From Thermosediminibacteraceae bacterium (GTDB lineage: Bacteria > Bacillota > Thermosediminibacteria > Thermosediminibacterales > Thermosediminibacteraceae): 34,049 bases of DNA. Positions within the stretch are counted from its first letter, which is position 1. Every line of letters begins with the position of its first letter. Where the stretch lies: contig JAKKUQ010000018.1 of assembly GCA_021890755.1 (NCBI GenBank), forward strand, positions 1 to 34,049, read 5' to 3'. The translations under genes were made by a program, and so were the position numbers. Shown one piece after another: positions 5,919 to 14,898 of this stretch. The notes beneath the pieces were generated by a model. The model did no database searches. It saw only the letters and a program-made list of their open reading frames with translations, and was not told the origin of the DNA.

Positions 5919-8900
5919 TTACGGGCTTTGGCCTTCCCGGGATGCGGTAAGACCGCAGCCTGTAAAGGGCCGGATTTTCTCCACCACTAAAGTCCGGCGG
6001 CCGTCGTCGTTGAGGTCCACCCAGCCTTCTACCAGCACTACAGAGCCTGTGTAAATATAAGGGGCGAAAAGGCGAAGCTTTTGAGGAAAGATTACGAGTT
6101 CTACCGAACCGGTGAGGTCTTCTAGCCGCGCGAAAGCCATGCGTTCTCCGGCGCGGGTTTTGCCGGAACGGGGATCGAGCACTATGCCGGCAAGTTTCAC
6201 ACTTTGTCTTTCGGTGATTTCTTCTATTTCCGAGACAGTATGGGTAAGGGCCGTGTCCAGCTTTTGCGCGATAAATTCCATTGGATGGGCCGTAATATAG
6301 TAACCCATTGACATCATTTCCTGGGCCAGCTTCTGGCTGGGGGTAAAATCGGCAAGGTCTAGCTCTGCTACTAGGTCCTGAGCCTCCTCGCTTTCATCCA
6401 GAAGGCAAAGCTGTTTTTCCGGCTGGGCGCGGCGGCCAGAAAGCAGCCATTTTAAAGAGATGAGAAGAGCGGGTCTCGGTATGTTGAAGGAATCGAAAGC
6501 ACCTGCGAATATCAGAGATTCCAGGGCCCTGGTGTTTATGATTTTCCGGTCTACCCGGTTGCAGAAATCGAAAAAGCTTTTGAAAGGGCCGTCCTTGCGA
6601 GCACTTAGAATTTCCTCAATCCCGCGGGGTCCCAGGTTCTTAACAAGGGCAAGTCCGGTTCTTATGGCGCTGTGACCCTCCGGCTGAAAACTTGCCCCGC
6701 TCCTATTTATATCCGGCAAAAGCAGCCGGATTCCCCGGCGGCGGGCTTCGCAAAGATAAAGCTGAAAGCGCGATGGGGTGTCCATGTAAAGGTTAAAAAG
6801 CGATGCAAAGTACTCCACGGGAAAATGTTCGCGAAGATACACGGTGCGATAGGCTGTAATTGCGTAAGCTATGCTGTGAGACTTGTTAAAGCCGTAATCC
6901 CCAAAAGCCGCAAGGGTATCGAAGATTTCCCTGGCGGCTTTTTCATCTATACCCCTTTCCACTGCCCGTCTTAAAAATCGAGGTTTTTCCGCCTCTATTT
7001 CATCCTTTTTCTTTTTGGCAATGGCCCGGCGCAGCAGGTCCGCTTCTCCTAGAGTGTAGCCGGCGATTAGGCAGGCCGCCTGTATCAGCTGCTCCTGGTA
7101 GATGAAAACGCCGTAAGTGTCTTTCAGTACCGGTTCTAATGCGGGGTGAATGTAGGAAACCGGTTTTCTGCCCTGGCGGCGCGCTATAAATTCTTCAGCC
7201 ATCCCGCTTTTTAGAGGCCCGGGACGGTAGAGTGCCAAAACGGCTGAGAGGTCTTCTATATTTGCGGGTTTTATCCTTCTCAGCATATTCCTCATTCCGG
7301 ATGATTCAAGTTGAAAGCAGCCGCCGGTGTCTCCTCGGGCAAGGGCTCGATAAGTGATTTCATCATCCAAAGGAATTTCTTCCGGTTTAATATCGATGCC
7401 GTATCGCTCGCGCACAAGCTTTAAGGTTTGGCCGATGACGGTCAAAAACCTGAGCCCCAAGAGGTCTATTTTTACAAGGCCCAGTTCTTCCAGAGCATAC
7501 ATGTCTGCCTGGGTTATAATTTCCTCGCCCGAGGCCCGCTGAAGGGCGATGTATTCGGTAAGGGGTCTGTCGGCTATAACGACACCTGCCGAATGCTGGG
7601 TTATGTGCCTTGGCAAGCCCTGAAGTTGGCGGGCCATATTAAAAACCCGGCGGATTTCGGTGTCGTTTTCAACGAGGGTTGAAAGGTGGGGGCTTTCTTT
7701 TAGCGCTTCTTCCAGGCTTATGTGTGAATAGGGAATGTAAGAACATACGGTGTCTATTTTTTCGTAGTTCATCCTCAAGGCACGGCCGGTGTCCCTAAGC
7801 ACCGCTCTGGCCTGAAGGGTGGAAAAGGCGCCTACGTGGGCTATGCGCTCCCGGCCGAAGCGGAGCCTCACGTATTCCAGCACTTCTTTTCTGCCCACGT
7901 GGCAGAGGTCTATGTCAATATCCGGCGGGCTTATCCTTTCGGGATTCAGGAATCTTTCGAAGATAAGGCCGTATTTTATCGGGTCCACGTCGGTTATGCC
8001 AAGTACATAAGCTACGAGGCTTCCGGCTGCCGAGCCGCGTCCCACTCCTACGGTAAATCCCTTTTCGCGGGCAAAATCTACGATATCCTTGACAATCAGG
8101 AAATAGCCGGCGTAGCCGGTGTTTTTTATAACCGAAAGTTCCATGTCAAGTCTTTTTTTTACCTCTTCCGGGGGCTGGCTGCCGTAGCGCTCCACCATTC
8201 CTTTAAGGCAAAGTTCTCTAAGGTGGTCGTCGGCGTTTCTGCCTTCGGGGAGTATAATTTCGGGCAGCTTGGTGCCGCCAAGCGGCAGGCGCACATTGCA
8301 CCTTTCCGCTATGGCTTCGGTGTTTTTTAAGGCTTCTGGGATTTCGCGAAACTGAGCTTCCATCTCCGCGGGGCTTTTTAAATAATACTCTTTTCCGGGA
8401 AGGTGCGGTGCCTGCTGCAGCGTAGAGAGGGTTTGGACTGCCAGCAGCACTCTGTGGGGCATGGCCGCCGAGGGTTCCAGGTAGTGGACGTCGTTGGTGG
8501 CCACCATTCCTATTCCCAGCTTTTTAGCAATAGAGCTCAACCAGAAATTGGCCTTTTTCTCGGCGGCAAGTCCGTGGTACTGAAGTTCCAGGAAAAACCC
8601 GTCGCGCCCGAAGATGTCTTGGTACTCCTTTGCCACTTCTTCTGCCGCCTTTACGTCGTCTTTAAGGATGAGGTCGGCCACCTCTCCCCGGATGCAGCCG
8701 CTCAGGGCTATAAGGCCTCTGGAGTGCGAGGCGAGGAGTTTTTTGTCTACCCGGGGGCGGTAGTAAAAGCCGTCCAAATGCGAGCGGGTAACCAAAGACA
8801 GCAGGTTTTTTAAACCTTCCTGGTTTTCTGCAAGGAGCACTAAATGATGGGGGGATTCTCGACCGCGCTTTACGGTCATATCTTCTACCACGTAAACTTC

Positions 8901-9095
8901 ACAGCCCAAGATTGGCTTTATCCCCACTTCGTTGCATAGTATATAAAAGGGTATCATCCCGTAAAGACCGCCATGGTCCGTCAGGGCGAGAGAGGACATG
9001 GAAAGTTCCGATGCCCTCTTCACCAGTTGGGGAAGTCGGCAAAGGCCGTCGAGCATGCTGTATTCCGAATGGACGTGGAGGTGACAGAAGCTCAT
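5919..9095 (-). CDS. dnaE: DNA polymerase III subunit alpha, DnaE type
   Basis: A replicative or translesion C-family DNA polymerase. Domains in order: N-terminal PHP (HLHVHSEYSMLDG and LTDHGGLYG near the start), the polymerase core with GVGRGSAAGS, PPDIDIDL (catalytic Asp pair, about residues 392 and 394) and VKIDLLGL (third Asp, about 544), helix-hairpin-helix, and a C-terminal OB fold (from about 960, VKLAGIVLD...ARLEDL). I chose ATG 9095 over the in-frame GTG at 9104: AAGGTGAT just upstream of the ATG is its SD and contains that GTG. About 1058 residues is shorter than the roughly 1100-1160 of many DnaE proteins; the C-terminus ends soon after the OB fold. Firmicutes normally also carry PolC, so this could be the DnaE partner or an extra copy. 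No imuB or lexA-type neighbour is visible. Confidence 0.93.
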   Translation of the reverse strand: MSFCHLHVHSEYSMLDGLCRLPQLVKRASELSMSSLALTDHGGLYGMIPFYILCNEVGIKPILGCEVYVVEDMTVKRGRESPHHLVLLAENQEGLKNLLSLVTRSHLDGFYYRPRVDKKLLASHSRGLIALSGCIRGEVADLILKDDVKAAEEVAKEYQDIFGRDGFFLELQYHGLAAEKKANFWLSSIAKKLGIGMVATNDVHYLEPSAAMPHRVLLAVQTLSTLQQAPHLPGKEYYLKSPAEMEAQFREIPEALKNTEAIAERCNVRLPLGGTKLPEIILPEGRNADDHLRELCLKGMVERYGSQPPEEVKKRLDMELSVIKNTGYAGYFLIVKDIVDFAREKGFTVGVGRGSAAGSLVAYVLGITDVDPIKYGLIFERFLNPERISPPDIDIDLCHVGRKEVLEYVRLRFGRERIAHVGAFSTLQARAVLRDTGRALRMNYEKIDTVCSYIPYSHISLEEALKESPHLSTLVENDTEIRRVFNMARQLQGLPRHITQHSAGVVIADRPLTEYIALQRASGEEIITQADMYALEELGLVKIDLLGLRFLTVIGQTLKLVRERYGIDIKPEEIPLDDEITYRALARGDTGGCFQLESSGMRNMLRRIKPANIEDLSAVLALYRPGPLKSGMAEEFIARRQGRKPVSYIHPALEPVLKDTYGVFIYQEQLIQAACLIAGYTLGEADLLRRAIAKKKKDEIEAEKPRFLRRAVERGIDEKAAREIFDTLAAFGDYGFNKSHSIAYAITAYRTVYLREHFPVEYFASLFNLYMDTPSRFQLYLCEARRRGIRLLLPDINRSGASFQPEGHSAIRTGLALVKNLGPRGIEEILSARKDGPFKSFFDFCNRVDRKIINTRALESLIFAGAFDSFNIPRPALLISLKWLLSGRRAQPEKQLCLLDESEEAQDLVAELDLADFTPSQKLAQEMMSMGYYITAHPMEFIAQKLDTALTHTVSEIEEITERQSVKLAGIVLDPRSGKTRAGERMAFARLEDLTGSVELVIFPQKLRLFAPYIYTGSVVLVEGWVDLNDDGRRTLVVEKIRPFTGCGLTASREGQSP

Positions 9096-9127
9096 CGGTA
9101 TCACCTTACGAACACTTGTTTGTTATT

Positions 9128-9156
9128 ATTATATACCCGCAGAAGATTTTTTAAAA
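9128..9156 (-). promoter_or_regulatory. Sigma-A promoter candidate for dnaE
   Basis: On the minus strand a perfect TATAAT (9133-9128) is preceded at 17 nt by TTTTAA (9156-9151), a poor -35. It is about 35 nt upstream of the dnaE ATG. The rest of the 143-nt divergent gap (9096-9238) shows no clear promoter for the plus-strand gene. Confidence 0.4.
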
Positions 9157-9238
9157 GAGGTAATTTTAAAAGACTGCGGTAATTTTTTTCACCGATTGGG
9201 GGAAAATTAATATTGAGGCAAAAATTGGAGGGAAATTC

Positions 9239-9640
9239 TTGGAAAAAGGTGTGGGAAACGGGATAATAGCGGGTTTTTTGTCGGCCCTCCTCGCGTTAGT
9301 CATAAATACGAAACTTGCCGATTATTCGAAAAGGCAAGCAATAACTCTTGGAGCACCGGTGATTGAGGAAATCCTGAAGACGGGGATGGCGGTGCTTTTT
9401 GGGGGAAGCGTAATTTTATCTCACCTTTGTTTCGGGATAGCTGAGGCGGTTTACGATGTGGCAAGGAAAAGAGATATTCGCTCGTATTTTGCTGGAGTTA
9501 CGGCCGTGTTAAGTCATGCCCTTTTTGGCGCTGCTGCTGTCTGGACGATGGAGCACTTAAGGAGTGTGGTCTCAGGGATTTTAGTATCTTTTCTCCTTCA
9601 TATAAGCTGGAACCGTTGGGTAATTAGAAAAAAGGAGTGA
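9239..9640 (+). CDS. Small PrsW-like membrane protein (putative intramembrane protease)
   Basis: A 133-residue, very hydrophobic protein with about four membrane segments. It shows the motif set of the PrsW/CPBP-like intramembrane protease superfamily: APVIEEILK (paired Glu, about 39-47), LCFGIAEA (about 61-68), a later LSHALFGAA (His, about 97-105) and HISWN near the end. These polar residues within membrane helices are the presumed active site. B. subtilis PrsW, which cleaves the anti-sigma factor RsiW, is much larger, so this is a minimal version. The start is TTG 9239 with SD GGAGGG at 9227-9232. It ends 5 nt before a GerMN lipoprotein gene whose SD lies in its last codons, so the two are almost certainly co-transcribed. 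Substrate unknown. Confidence 0.5.
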   Translation: MEKGVGNGIIAGFLSALLALVINTKLADYSKRQAITLGAPVIEEILKTGMAVLFGGSVILSHLCFGIAEAVYDVARKRDIRSYFAGVTAVLSHALFGAAAVWTMEHLRSVVSGILVSFLLHISWNRWVIRKKE

Positions 9641-9645
9641 TTGAC

Positions 9646-10551
9646 GTGAAGAAAATTTTCATAGTTTTTCTTTTGCTTTGCGCAATATTGACTTTAGGAG
9701 CGTGCACACCGCAAAAAAAGACAGCTACGATAAATCTTTACTATAACAATGAAGATAACAGTAAGATACTGGTGGAAAAGAGGACGGTAGAGGTACCGAA
9801 GGGAAAAACCTTACCTCAGGTTGCTGTAGAGGAACTCCTCAAAGGGCCTCAAAAGGAAGGCTTGAGGTCCAATATCCCAGAAGGAACAAAACTTTTGGAA
9901 CTAAAAGTTGAGAACAAACAAGCAACCGTGAACTTTTCGAAAGAATTTAGAAAGTTTCCGGGCGTAATGGCCGAGAGCTTCGCTGTAATCTCCGTAGTAA
10001 ATACTCTGACTGATCTTTCTGATATCGAAAAAGTTTTTATCCTCGTGGAAGGGGAAGAGCTTGTGGCGCCTTCCGGTGCCCCTTATGGGCCGCTAAAGAA
10101 GTATGACATAGAAAAGATAAACCAGGACCTTGATAAAGTGGCTGTAACGCTTTATTTTGCCGGCGAAAATGCCATGTACCTGGAACCGGAAGTAAGGGAG
10201 GTACAAAAGGGGGATAAACCGATAGAGCAAATTGTGGTAGAGGAGCTAATAAAAGGACCTACAAAACCTGGACTTTTCAGGACCATCCCCGAAGGGACCA
10301 GGCTGCTTTCGATTGAAGTAAAAGACGGCATAGCTTACGTCAACTTTTCTAAAGAGTTCAAGGAAAATCACTGGGGCGGTTCTACGGGTGAGGCGATGAC
10401 CATAAATTCTGTTGTGAACTCCCTCACAGAGCTTCCGGGAATTGAAAAGGTCCAATTCTTGATCGAGGGCAAAAAAGAAGAAACCCTCGCCGGGCATGTG
10501 ATGTTGGACCAGCCTTTCTCAAGGAATGAAAACATTATTAAAAAAGAATAG
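9646..10551 (+). CDS. GerMN-domain lipoprotein (two GerMN repeats)
   Basis: A 301-residue lipoprotein: Lys-Lys, a hydrophobic core and a lipobox LGAC with Cys20. Two GerMN modules follow, about residues 25-140 and 160-280. Each carries a VEELLKGP/VEELIKGP, a PEGT and an NFSKEF element, so the halves are recognisable internal repeats. GerMN is found in B. subtilis GerM, a sporulation/germination protein acting in peptidoglycan remodelling and mother cell-forespore complex assembly; many Clostridia have stand-alone lipoproteins of this type. I chose GTG 9646 because SD AAAGGAG (9631-9637) is 8 nt upstream and the signal peptide starts there; the in-frame GTG at 9637 lies in the SD. It is coupled to the PrsW-like gene and followed by a GC-rich hairpin. 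Confidence 0.85.
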   Translation: MKKIFIVFLLLCAILTLGACTPQKKTATINLYYNNEDNSKILVEKRTVEVPKGKTLPQVAVEELLKGPQKEGLRSNIPEGTKLLELKVENKQATVNFSKEFRKFPGVMAESFAVISVVNTLTDLSDIEKVFILVEGEELVAPSGAPYGPLKKYDIEKINQDLDKVAVTLYFAGENAMYLEPEVREVQKGDKPIEQIVVEELIKGPTKPGLFRTIPEGTRLLSIEVKDGIAYVNFSKEFKENHWGGSTGEAMTINSVVNSLTELPGIEKVQFLIEGKKEETLAGHVMLDQPFSRNENIIKKE

Positions 10552-10557
10552 CAAAAG

Positions 10558-10579
10558 GCGCCGGCTTTGCCGGCGCTTT
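10558..10579 (+). terminator. Terminator after the GerMN gene
   Basis: GCGCCGGC (10558-10565), loop TTT, GCCGGCGC (10569-10576), then TTT. This is a very stable GC stem directly after the stop codon, although the T run is short. Confidence 0.65.
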
Positions 10580-10582
10580 AAG

Positions 10583-10611
10583 TTGCCAGTTAATGTAATA
10601 TCTTATATAAT
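10583..10611 (+). promoter_or_regulatory. Sigma-A promoter for mfd
   Basis: TTGCCA (10583-10588), exactly 17 nt, TATAAT (10606-10611). It follows the terminator and gives an mfd leader of about 75 nt. No stable leader structure is obvious. Confidence 0.7.
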
Positions 10612-10694
10612 AAATACACAGCCTATCTAGCAAAAGCTGACGAACATCATCATTTTCAGAAAATTATAAAATATAGAAGTAATGGGAGCAAATT

Positions 10695-13600
10695 ATGGAT
10701 GTACGAACTTTATCTTATGAAATAGAAGAATTTAATAGGCTAATAAAGGACCTGGAAGGGGGGCTTTCTGGGCTTTTTGCTTATGGGCTATCGGACTCTC
10801 AGCGGGCCTTCGTGATAGCCGCCATAAGGAAAAGAAATGCAAAACCAGTCCTCGTAATAACTCCCGATTCTCTGGATGCCCGAAAGCTAGCCGACGATCT
10901 TACCTATTTTCTTGGACCCGAAGATGTCGCTATGTTCCCGGCAAGTTCAGTAATACCCTACGAGACGGCAGCAAAGAGTCCAGAATTTACCGCTTACAGG
11001 TTGAAGGTAATGGAGACCCTGGTTGCCGGAGGAACGCCTGTGGTTGTGGCCCCACTACAAGCTCTCACTAACAGGATGATGCCACCGGATATTGTAAAAA
11101 AATTCACAATTAGGGTCCGATTCGGGGAAGCGCTGTCGATGGAGGATGTAATTTCGAAACTTTCCTTCATGGGATACGAACGGGTGGATATTATCGAGGG
11201 GCCCGGTCAGTACGCAGTAAGGGGCGGCATAGTGGACGTATATCCCATGACGGCTGAAAATCCCTACCGGATAGAGTTTTTTGGTGATGAAGTAGATTCT
11301 ATCCGGGAGTTTTCCGTAGAGGACCAGAGGTCTATAGAAAAGCTCCAGGAAGTGTTTATCTTTCCTGCACGGGAAGTGGTATTTGATCGGGAAATGGCAA
11401 AAGACGCAGCTATAAGTATAGCCCGGGAATTAGAGGAAAGGAAAAAGGCCTTCGAGCATACAGGGGCTGAGCAAATCGCGAAAAAGCTTGAGGAGAAGAT
11501 AAAAGAACACATAGAAAAGCTGGAAAATGGTTCGTTTTTCGAGTCTTCCCAGCTTTACATTTCCCACTTTTACCCGCGCCTTTCCTCTTTGTTTGATTAT
11601 TTTGCTACCCCTCCTATTGTAATACTGGTGGAGCCAGGAAAAATAGTGGAAAGCAGTAAGGCTTCGGCTTTTGAAATAGAAGAGACTTACAAAGGACTTC
11701 TGGAAAAGGGAGAGGTGCTGCCTTCGGTTTCAGAGATGTATTTTTCGCCCTTTGAGATTTTAGAAGATCTGAGGAGTAAAGCAAGGACAGTTTATATATC
11801 CATGCTTCCCCGGATTCCTAAAGAATTCGAGATAGGGGGACTTTACTCCTTTCAATTTCGCTCGATTACTTCCTTCCATGGTAAATTGGACCTTCTGGCT
11901 GAAGAGATTCGCGATTTAAAGAAAAAAGGTTACCGTACCATGATCCTCTCGGGTACCGGGGAACGGGGACTGCACCTCAAAAAAGCCCTGGAGGAGAAAG
12001 GTCTTGATGCTACGTTTTACGGTTCAGTTGGAGAAGAACTTTTGCCGGGCCAGGTTGTTATAACGCCGGGTTCTTTAGAAAAAGGTTTTCAGGTTCCCGA
12101 AATAAAGTTTGCTTTAATTTCAGACCTGGACGTATATGGACAGCCTAAAATAAGGACTAGGAAGCCTAAAGCGCGTTTGGCCGGCAGAAAAATCACTGCT
12201 ATAGAGGAACTTTCGGTTGGGGATTACGTTGTACATGTAACCCACGGTATCGGAAGGTATCTTGGAATTGAAACGCTGGAGGTAGAAGGACAAAAAAAGG
12301 ATTATTTTGCACTACAGTACGCCGGCGGAGACAAGCTTTACGTGCCTACCGATCAGGTAGAAATGCTCCATAAGTACGTAAGCCCCGAGGATAAACCCCC
12401 GAAGCTGAACAAATTAGGCAGCAGCGAATGGGCAAAGGCCAAAGCTAGGGTAAAAGAATCGGTAAAACAGATGGCTAAAGAGCTGCTCGAGCTTTATGCT
12501 GCCCGACAGGCCATGAAGGGTTTTGCCTTTTCCCCCGACACGGTATGGCAAAAAGAGTTTGAGGACATGTTTCCGTATGAAGAGACACCGGATCAGCTTA
12601 CGGCCATCGAGGAAGTAAAAAGGGATATGGAAAGCAGTAAGTGCATGGATAGGCTTCTTTGCGGTGACGTAGGATACGGCAAGACTGAAGTTGCCATGAG
12701 GGCGGCATTTAAGGCTGTGATGGATTCAAAGCAGGTAGCGGTGTTAGTGCCCACCACCATTTTGGCAGAGCAGCATTACCGCACTTTTAAGGAGAGATTT
12801 GCGCCGTTCCCTATAAGGATAGAAGTGATAAGCCGCTTTAAATCGAAGGCAGAACAGAAAGCCATATTAAAGGACCTGAAAAACGGAGCTATAGATATAA
12901 TTATCGGAACGCACCGGCTGCTGCAAAAGGATGTAAAATTTAAGGATTTGGGACTTCTCGTGATAGACGAGGAACAGAGGTTCGGCGTTGCGCAAAAAGA
13001 AAAGTTAAAACAGCTTAAAAAGAACGTGGATGTGCTGACAATGACCGCAACGCCTATCCCAAGAACGCTGCATATGGCAATGACCGGCATAAGGGACATG
13101 AGCATAATTGAAACTCCACCGGAGAACCGCTTTCCCGTTCAAACCTATGTAGTGGAGTACAGTGACTCCCTCATACGGGATGCAATAATAAGAGAGCTTT
13201 CGCGCGGCGGGCAGGTATATTACGTTTACAACGTAGTGAAAACTATTTATGAAGAGGCCAAGAGGCTTTCTGAACTGGTACCTGAAGCACGAATAGCAGT
13301 AGCCCACGGTCAGATGCGGGAAAGCGAACTGGAAGAGGTAATGATGGATTTTTACGAGCATAGGTACGATGTCCTGGTATGCACCACCATAATCGAGACG
13401 GGGCTAGATATTCCGAACGCCAATACTCTTATAGTAATATCGGCGGACCGATTCGGCCTTGCCCAGCTTTACCAGTTAAGGGGCCGGGTTGGCAGGTCCG
13501 GCACCCAGGCTTTCGCATACTTTACGTATCGAAAGGATAAAGCGCTAGGCGAGGCTGCGGAAAAGCGTTTGGCGGCAATAAGGGATTTTACAGAGTTTGG

Positions 13601-14231
13601 GGCAGGTTTCAAAATAGCCTTAAGGGACCTTGAAATCCGCGGTGCCGGCAACATCCTTGGGGCTGAACAGCATGGTCACATGATGGCGGTCGGTTACGAC
13701 CTCTATTGCAAGCTTCTCGCAGAGGCCGTCAGGGAGCTGAAGGGAGAGCCGGAACAGGAAGAGATTCAGCCTGTGATAGACTTGAAGCTTAGTGCCTACA
13801 TTCCGGACGATTATATCAGTAATGCCGCCCAGAAGATAGATATTTACCGGCGCATCGCTGCTGTAGAAACCATAAAGGAGGCAGAAGACCTGGAAGAGGA
13901 AATAGAAGATCGGTTCGGAGATTTGCCGGAGCCTGCAAGAAACCTGCTAGCCATAGCGCGTCTTAGAGTGCTTGCGAAGAAACTAAAACTTTCAAGCATT
14001 ATCCAGCAAAACGATGTTATAATTTTCAAATTTCAGTCGGCCAATGTGCTGTCTCCGGAGCAATTTTTAGCCCTTAGTGCGGCTTTCAGAGGTAAAGTCA
14101 ATTTTCAGGGCACTACAGTGCCGGCCTTTACTTTTAAGGTTAGAAATTTGGAGGGCCACAGGCTATTTTTAAAAATTCAAAATGTGCTCGAAGAAATGGT
14201 GGAATTTCTACAACTTCCCTCCAATGAATAA
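10695..14231 (+). CDS. mfd: Transcription-repair coupling factor Mfd
   Basis: An 1178-residue protein, almost the same length as B. subtilis Mfd (1177). Mfd is a DNA translocase that pushes RNA polymerase stalled at lesions off DNA and recruits UvrA for nucleotide excision repair. Seen here: the UvrB-like N-terminal region (about 1-350), the RNA polymerase interaction domain (GDYVVHVTHGIGRYLG, about 510-525), the helicase Walker A GDVGYGKTE (657-665) and Walker B DEEQRFG (758-764), TATPIPRTL, the TRG-like segment with GRVGRSG, and a C-terminal regulatory domain. ATG 10695 has a modest SD (GGGAG). It sits upstream of spoVT as in B. subtilis, but a promoter and terminator give it a separate unit on the left. 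Confidence 0.97.
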   Translation: MDVRTLSYEIEEFNRLIKDLEGGLSGLFAYGLSDSQRAFVIAAIRKRNAKPVLVITPDSLDARKLADDLTYFLGPEDVAMFPASSVIPYETAAKSPEFTAYRLKVMETLVAGGTPVVVAPLQALTNRMMPPDIVKKFTIRVRFGEALSMEDVISKLSFMGYERVDIIEGPGQYAVRGGIVDVYPMTAENPYRIEFFGDEVDSIREFSVEDQRSIEKLQEVFIFPAREVVFDREMAKDAAISIARELEERKKAFEHTGAEQIAKKLEEKIKEHIEKLENGSFFESSQLYISHFYPRLSSLFDYFATPPIVILVEPGKIVESSKASAFEIEETYKGLLEKGEVLPSVSEMYFSPFEILEDLRSKARTVYISMLPRIPKEFEIGGLYSFQFRSITSFHGKLDLLAEEIRDLKKKGYRTMILSGTGERGLHLKKALEEKGLDATFYGSVGEELLPGQVVITPGSLEKGFQVPEIKFALISDLDVYGQPKIRTRKPKARLAGRKITAIEELSVGDYVVHVTHGIGRYLGIETLEVEGQKKDYFALQYAGGDKLYVPTDQVEMLHKYVSPEDKPPKLNKLGSSEWAKAKARVKESVKQMAKELLELYAARQAMKGFAFSPDTVWQKEFEDMFPYEETPDQLTAIEEVKRDMESSKCMDRLLCGDVGYGKTEVAMRAAFKAVMDSKQVAVLVPTTILAEQHYRTFKERFAPFPIRIEVISRFKSKAEQKAILKDLKNGAIDIIIGTHRLLQKDVKFKDLGLLVIDEEQRFGVAQKEKLKQLKKNVDVLTMTATPIPRTLHMAMTGIRDMSIIETPPENRFPVQTYVVEYSDSLIRDAIIRELSRGGQVYYVYNVVKTIYEEAKRLSELVPEARIAVAHGQMRESELEEVMMDFYEHRYDVLVCTTIIETGLDIPNANTLIVISADRFGLAQLYQLRGRVGRSGTQAFAYFTYRKDKALGEAAEKRLAAIRDFTEFGAGFKIALRDLEIRGAGNILGAEQHGHMMAVGYDLYCKLLAEAVRELKGEPEQEEIQPVIDLKLSAYIPDDYISNAAQKIDIYRRIAAVETIKEAEDLEEEIEDRFGDLPEPARNLLAIARLRVLAKKLKLSSIIQQNDVIIFKFQSANVLSPEQFLALSAAFRGKVNFQGTTVPAFTFKVRNLEGHRLFLKIQNVLEEMVEFLQLPSNE

Positions 14232-14255
14232 AATAGGTTATGGGGTTGTATACTA
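14225..14255 (+). promoter_or_regulatory. Sigma-G-like promoter candidate for spoVT
   Basis: TGAATA (14225-14230), 18 nt, TATACTA (14249-14255). This fits the forespore sigma-G pattern (TGnATR at -35, CATnnTA at -10) except for the first base of the -10. The -35 overlaps the mfd stop codon. B. subtilis spoVT is a known sigma-G gene, which raises the credibility. Confidence 0.45.
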
Positions 14256-14298
14256 TTTGTGAGAAAAATCTTTGTGTCGAAATTAAGGAGGGAAAACA

Positions 14299-14865
14299 TT
14301 GAAAGCAACAGGGATTGTGCGACGAATTGATGAACTAGGGCGAGTCGTGATTCCAAAAGAAATCCGACGAACCCTCAGAATTCGCGAAGGCGACCCTCTT
14401 GAGATATTCACCGATCGAGAAGGGGAAGTCATATTAAAAAAATACTCCCCAATTGGGGAACTCGCGGATTTTGCTAAGGAGTATGCTGAAGCCCTCCACG
14501 ATTCCCTCGGCCATATCGCATGCATAGCCGACAGGGATGCGATAATAGCGGTGGCCGGCACTCCCAAAAAAGAACTTATCGATAAATTGATAAGTTCAGA
14601 TTTGGAAGCCATAATGGATGAACGCAAGACGGTCCTTATCGAAAAGACCAGTGAAAAGGAGTACGTAAAGATCACGAGCGACGAAGAGGAAGGAAAGATA
14701 AAATACACAAGCCAGGTAATCGTTCCCATTATAGCCGATGGTGATCCTATAGGGGCCGTCATCCTGCTATCCAAAGATCCTAATGTCTCCATGGGAAGCC
14801 TGGAGCTTAAAGTTGCAGAGACTGCAGCAGGTTTCTTTTCGAGGCAGATGAATATCTCCCAATAA
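14299..14865 (+). CDS. spoVT: Stage V sporulation protein T (transcription regulator)
   Basis: A 188-residue regulator of the forespore. The N-terminal AbrB-type swapped-hairpin DNA-binding domain (residues 1-52: MKATGIVRRIDELGRVVIPK followed by EIRR) is nearly invariant across spore formers. The C-terminal part (about 56-180) is a GAF-like domain thought to sense a small molecule. SpoVT tunes sigma-G-dependent genes, activating some and repressing others. The TTG start at 14299 has a strong SD AAGGAGGG seven bases upstream. It is followed by a bidirectional terminator rather than by yabM, because pckA on the other strand sits between. Confidence 0.96.
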   Translation: MKATGIVRRIDELGRVVIPKEIRRTLRIREGDPLEIFTDREGEVILKKYSPIGELADFAKEYAEALHDSLGHIACIADRDAIIAVAGTPKKELIDKLISSDLEAIMDERKTVLIEKTSEKEYVKITSDEEEGKIKYTSQVIVPIIADGDPIGAVILLSKDPNVSMGSLELKVAETAAGFFSRQMNISQ

Positions 14866-14898
14866 AAAAACTAGCAGCCTTAAGCTGCTAGTTTTTTT
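14864..14898. terminator. Bidirectional terminator between spoVT and pckA
   Basis: CTAGCAGC (14871-14878), loop CTTAA, GCTGCTAG (14884-14891), flanked by seven A residues on the left and seven T residues on the right, so both strands get a stem plus T run. The pckA stop codon overlaps the run (14897-14899). Confidence 0.92.

Noticed and set aside
8403-8813. Open frames on the plus strand through the dnaE gene
   Set aside because: All are antisense shadows of a strongly conserved polymerase and lack SDs.
9208-9235. TAATATT before the PrsW-like gene, matching the sigma-E -35 pattern
   Set aside because: No -10 resembling CATACAmT at 13-16 nt; the sequence there is the ribosome-binding site.
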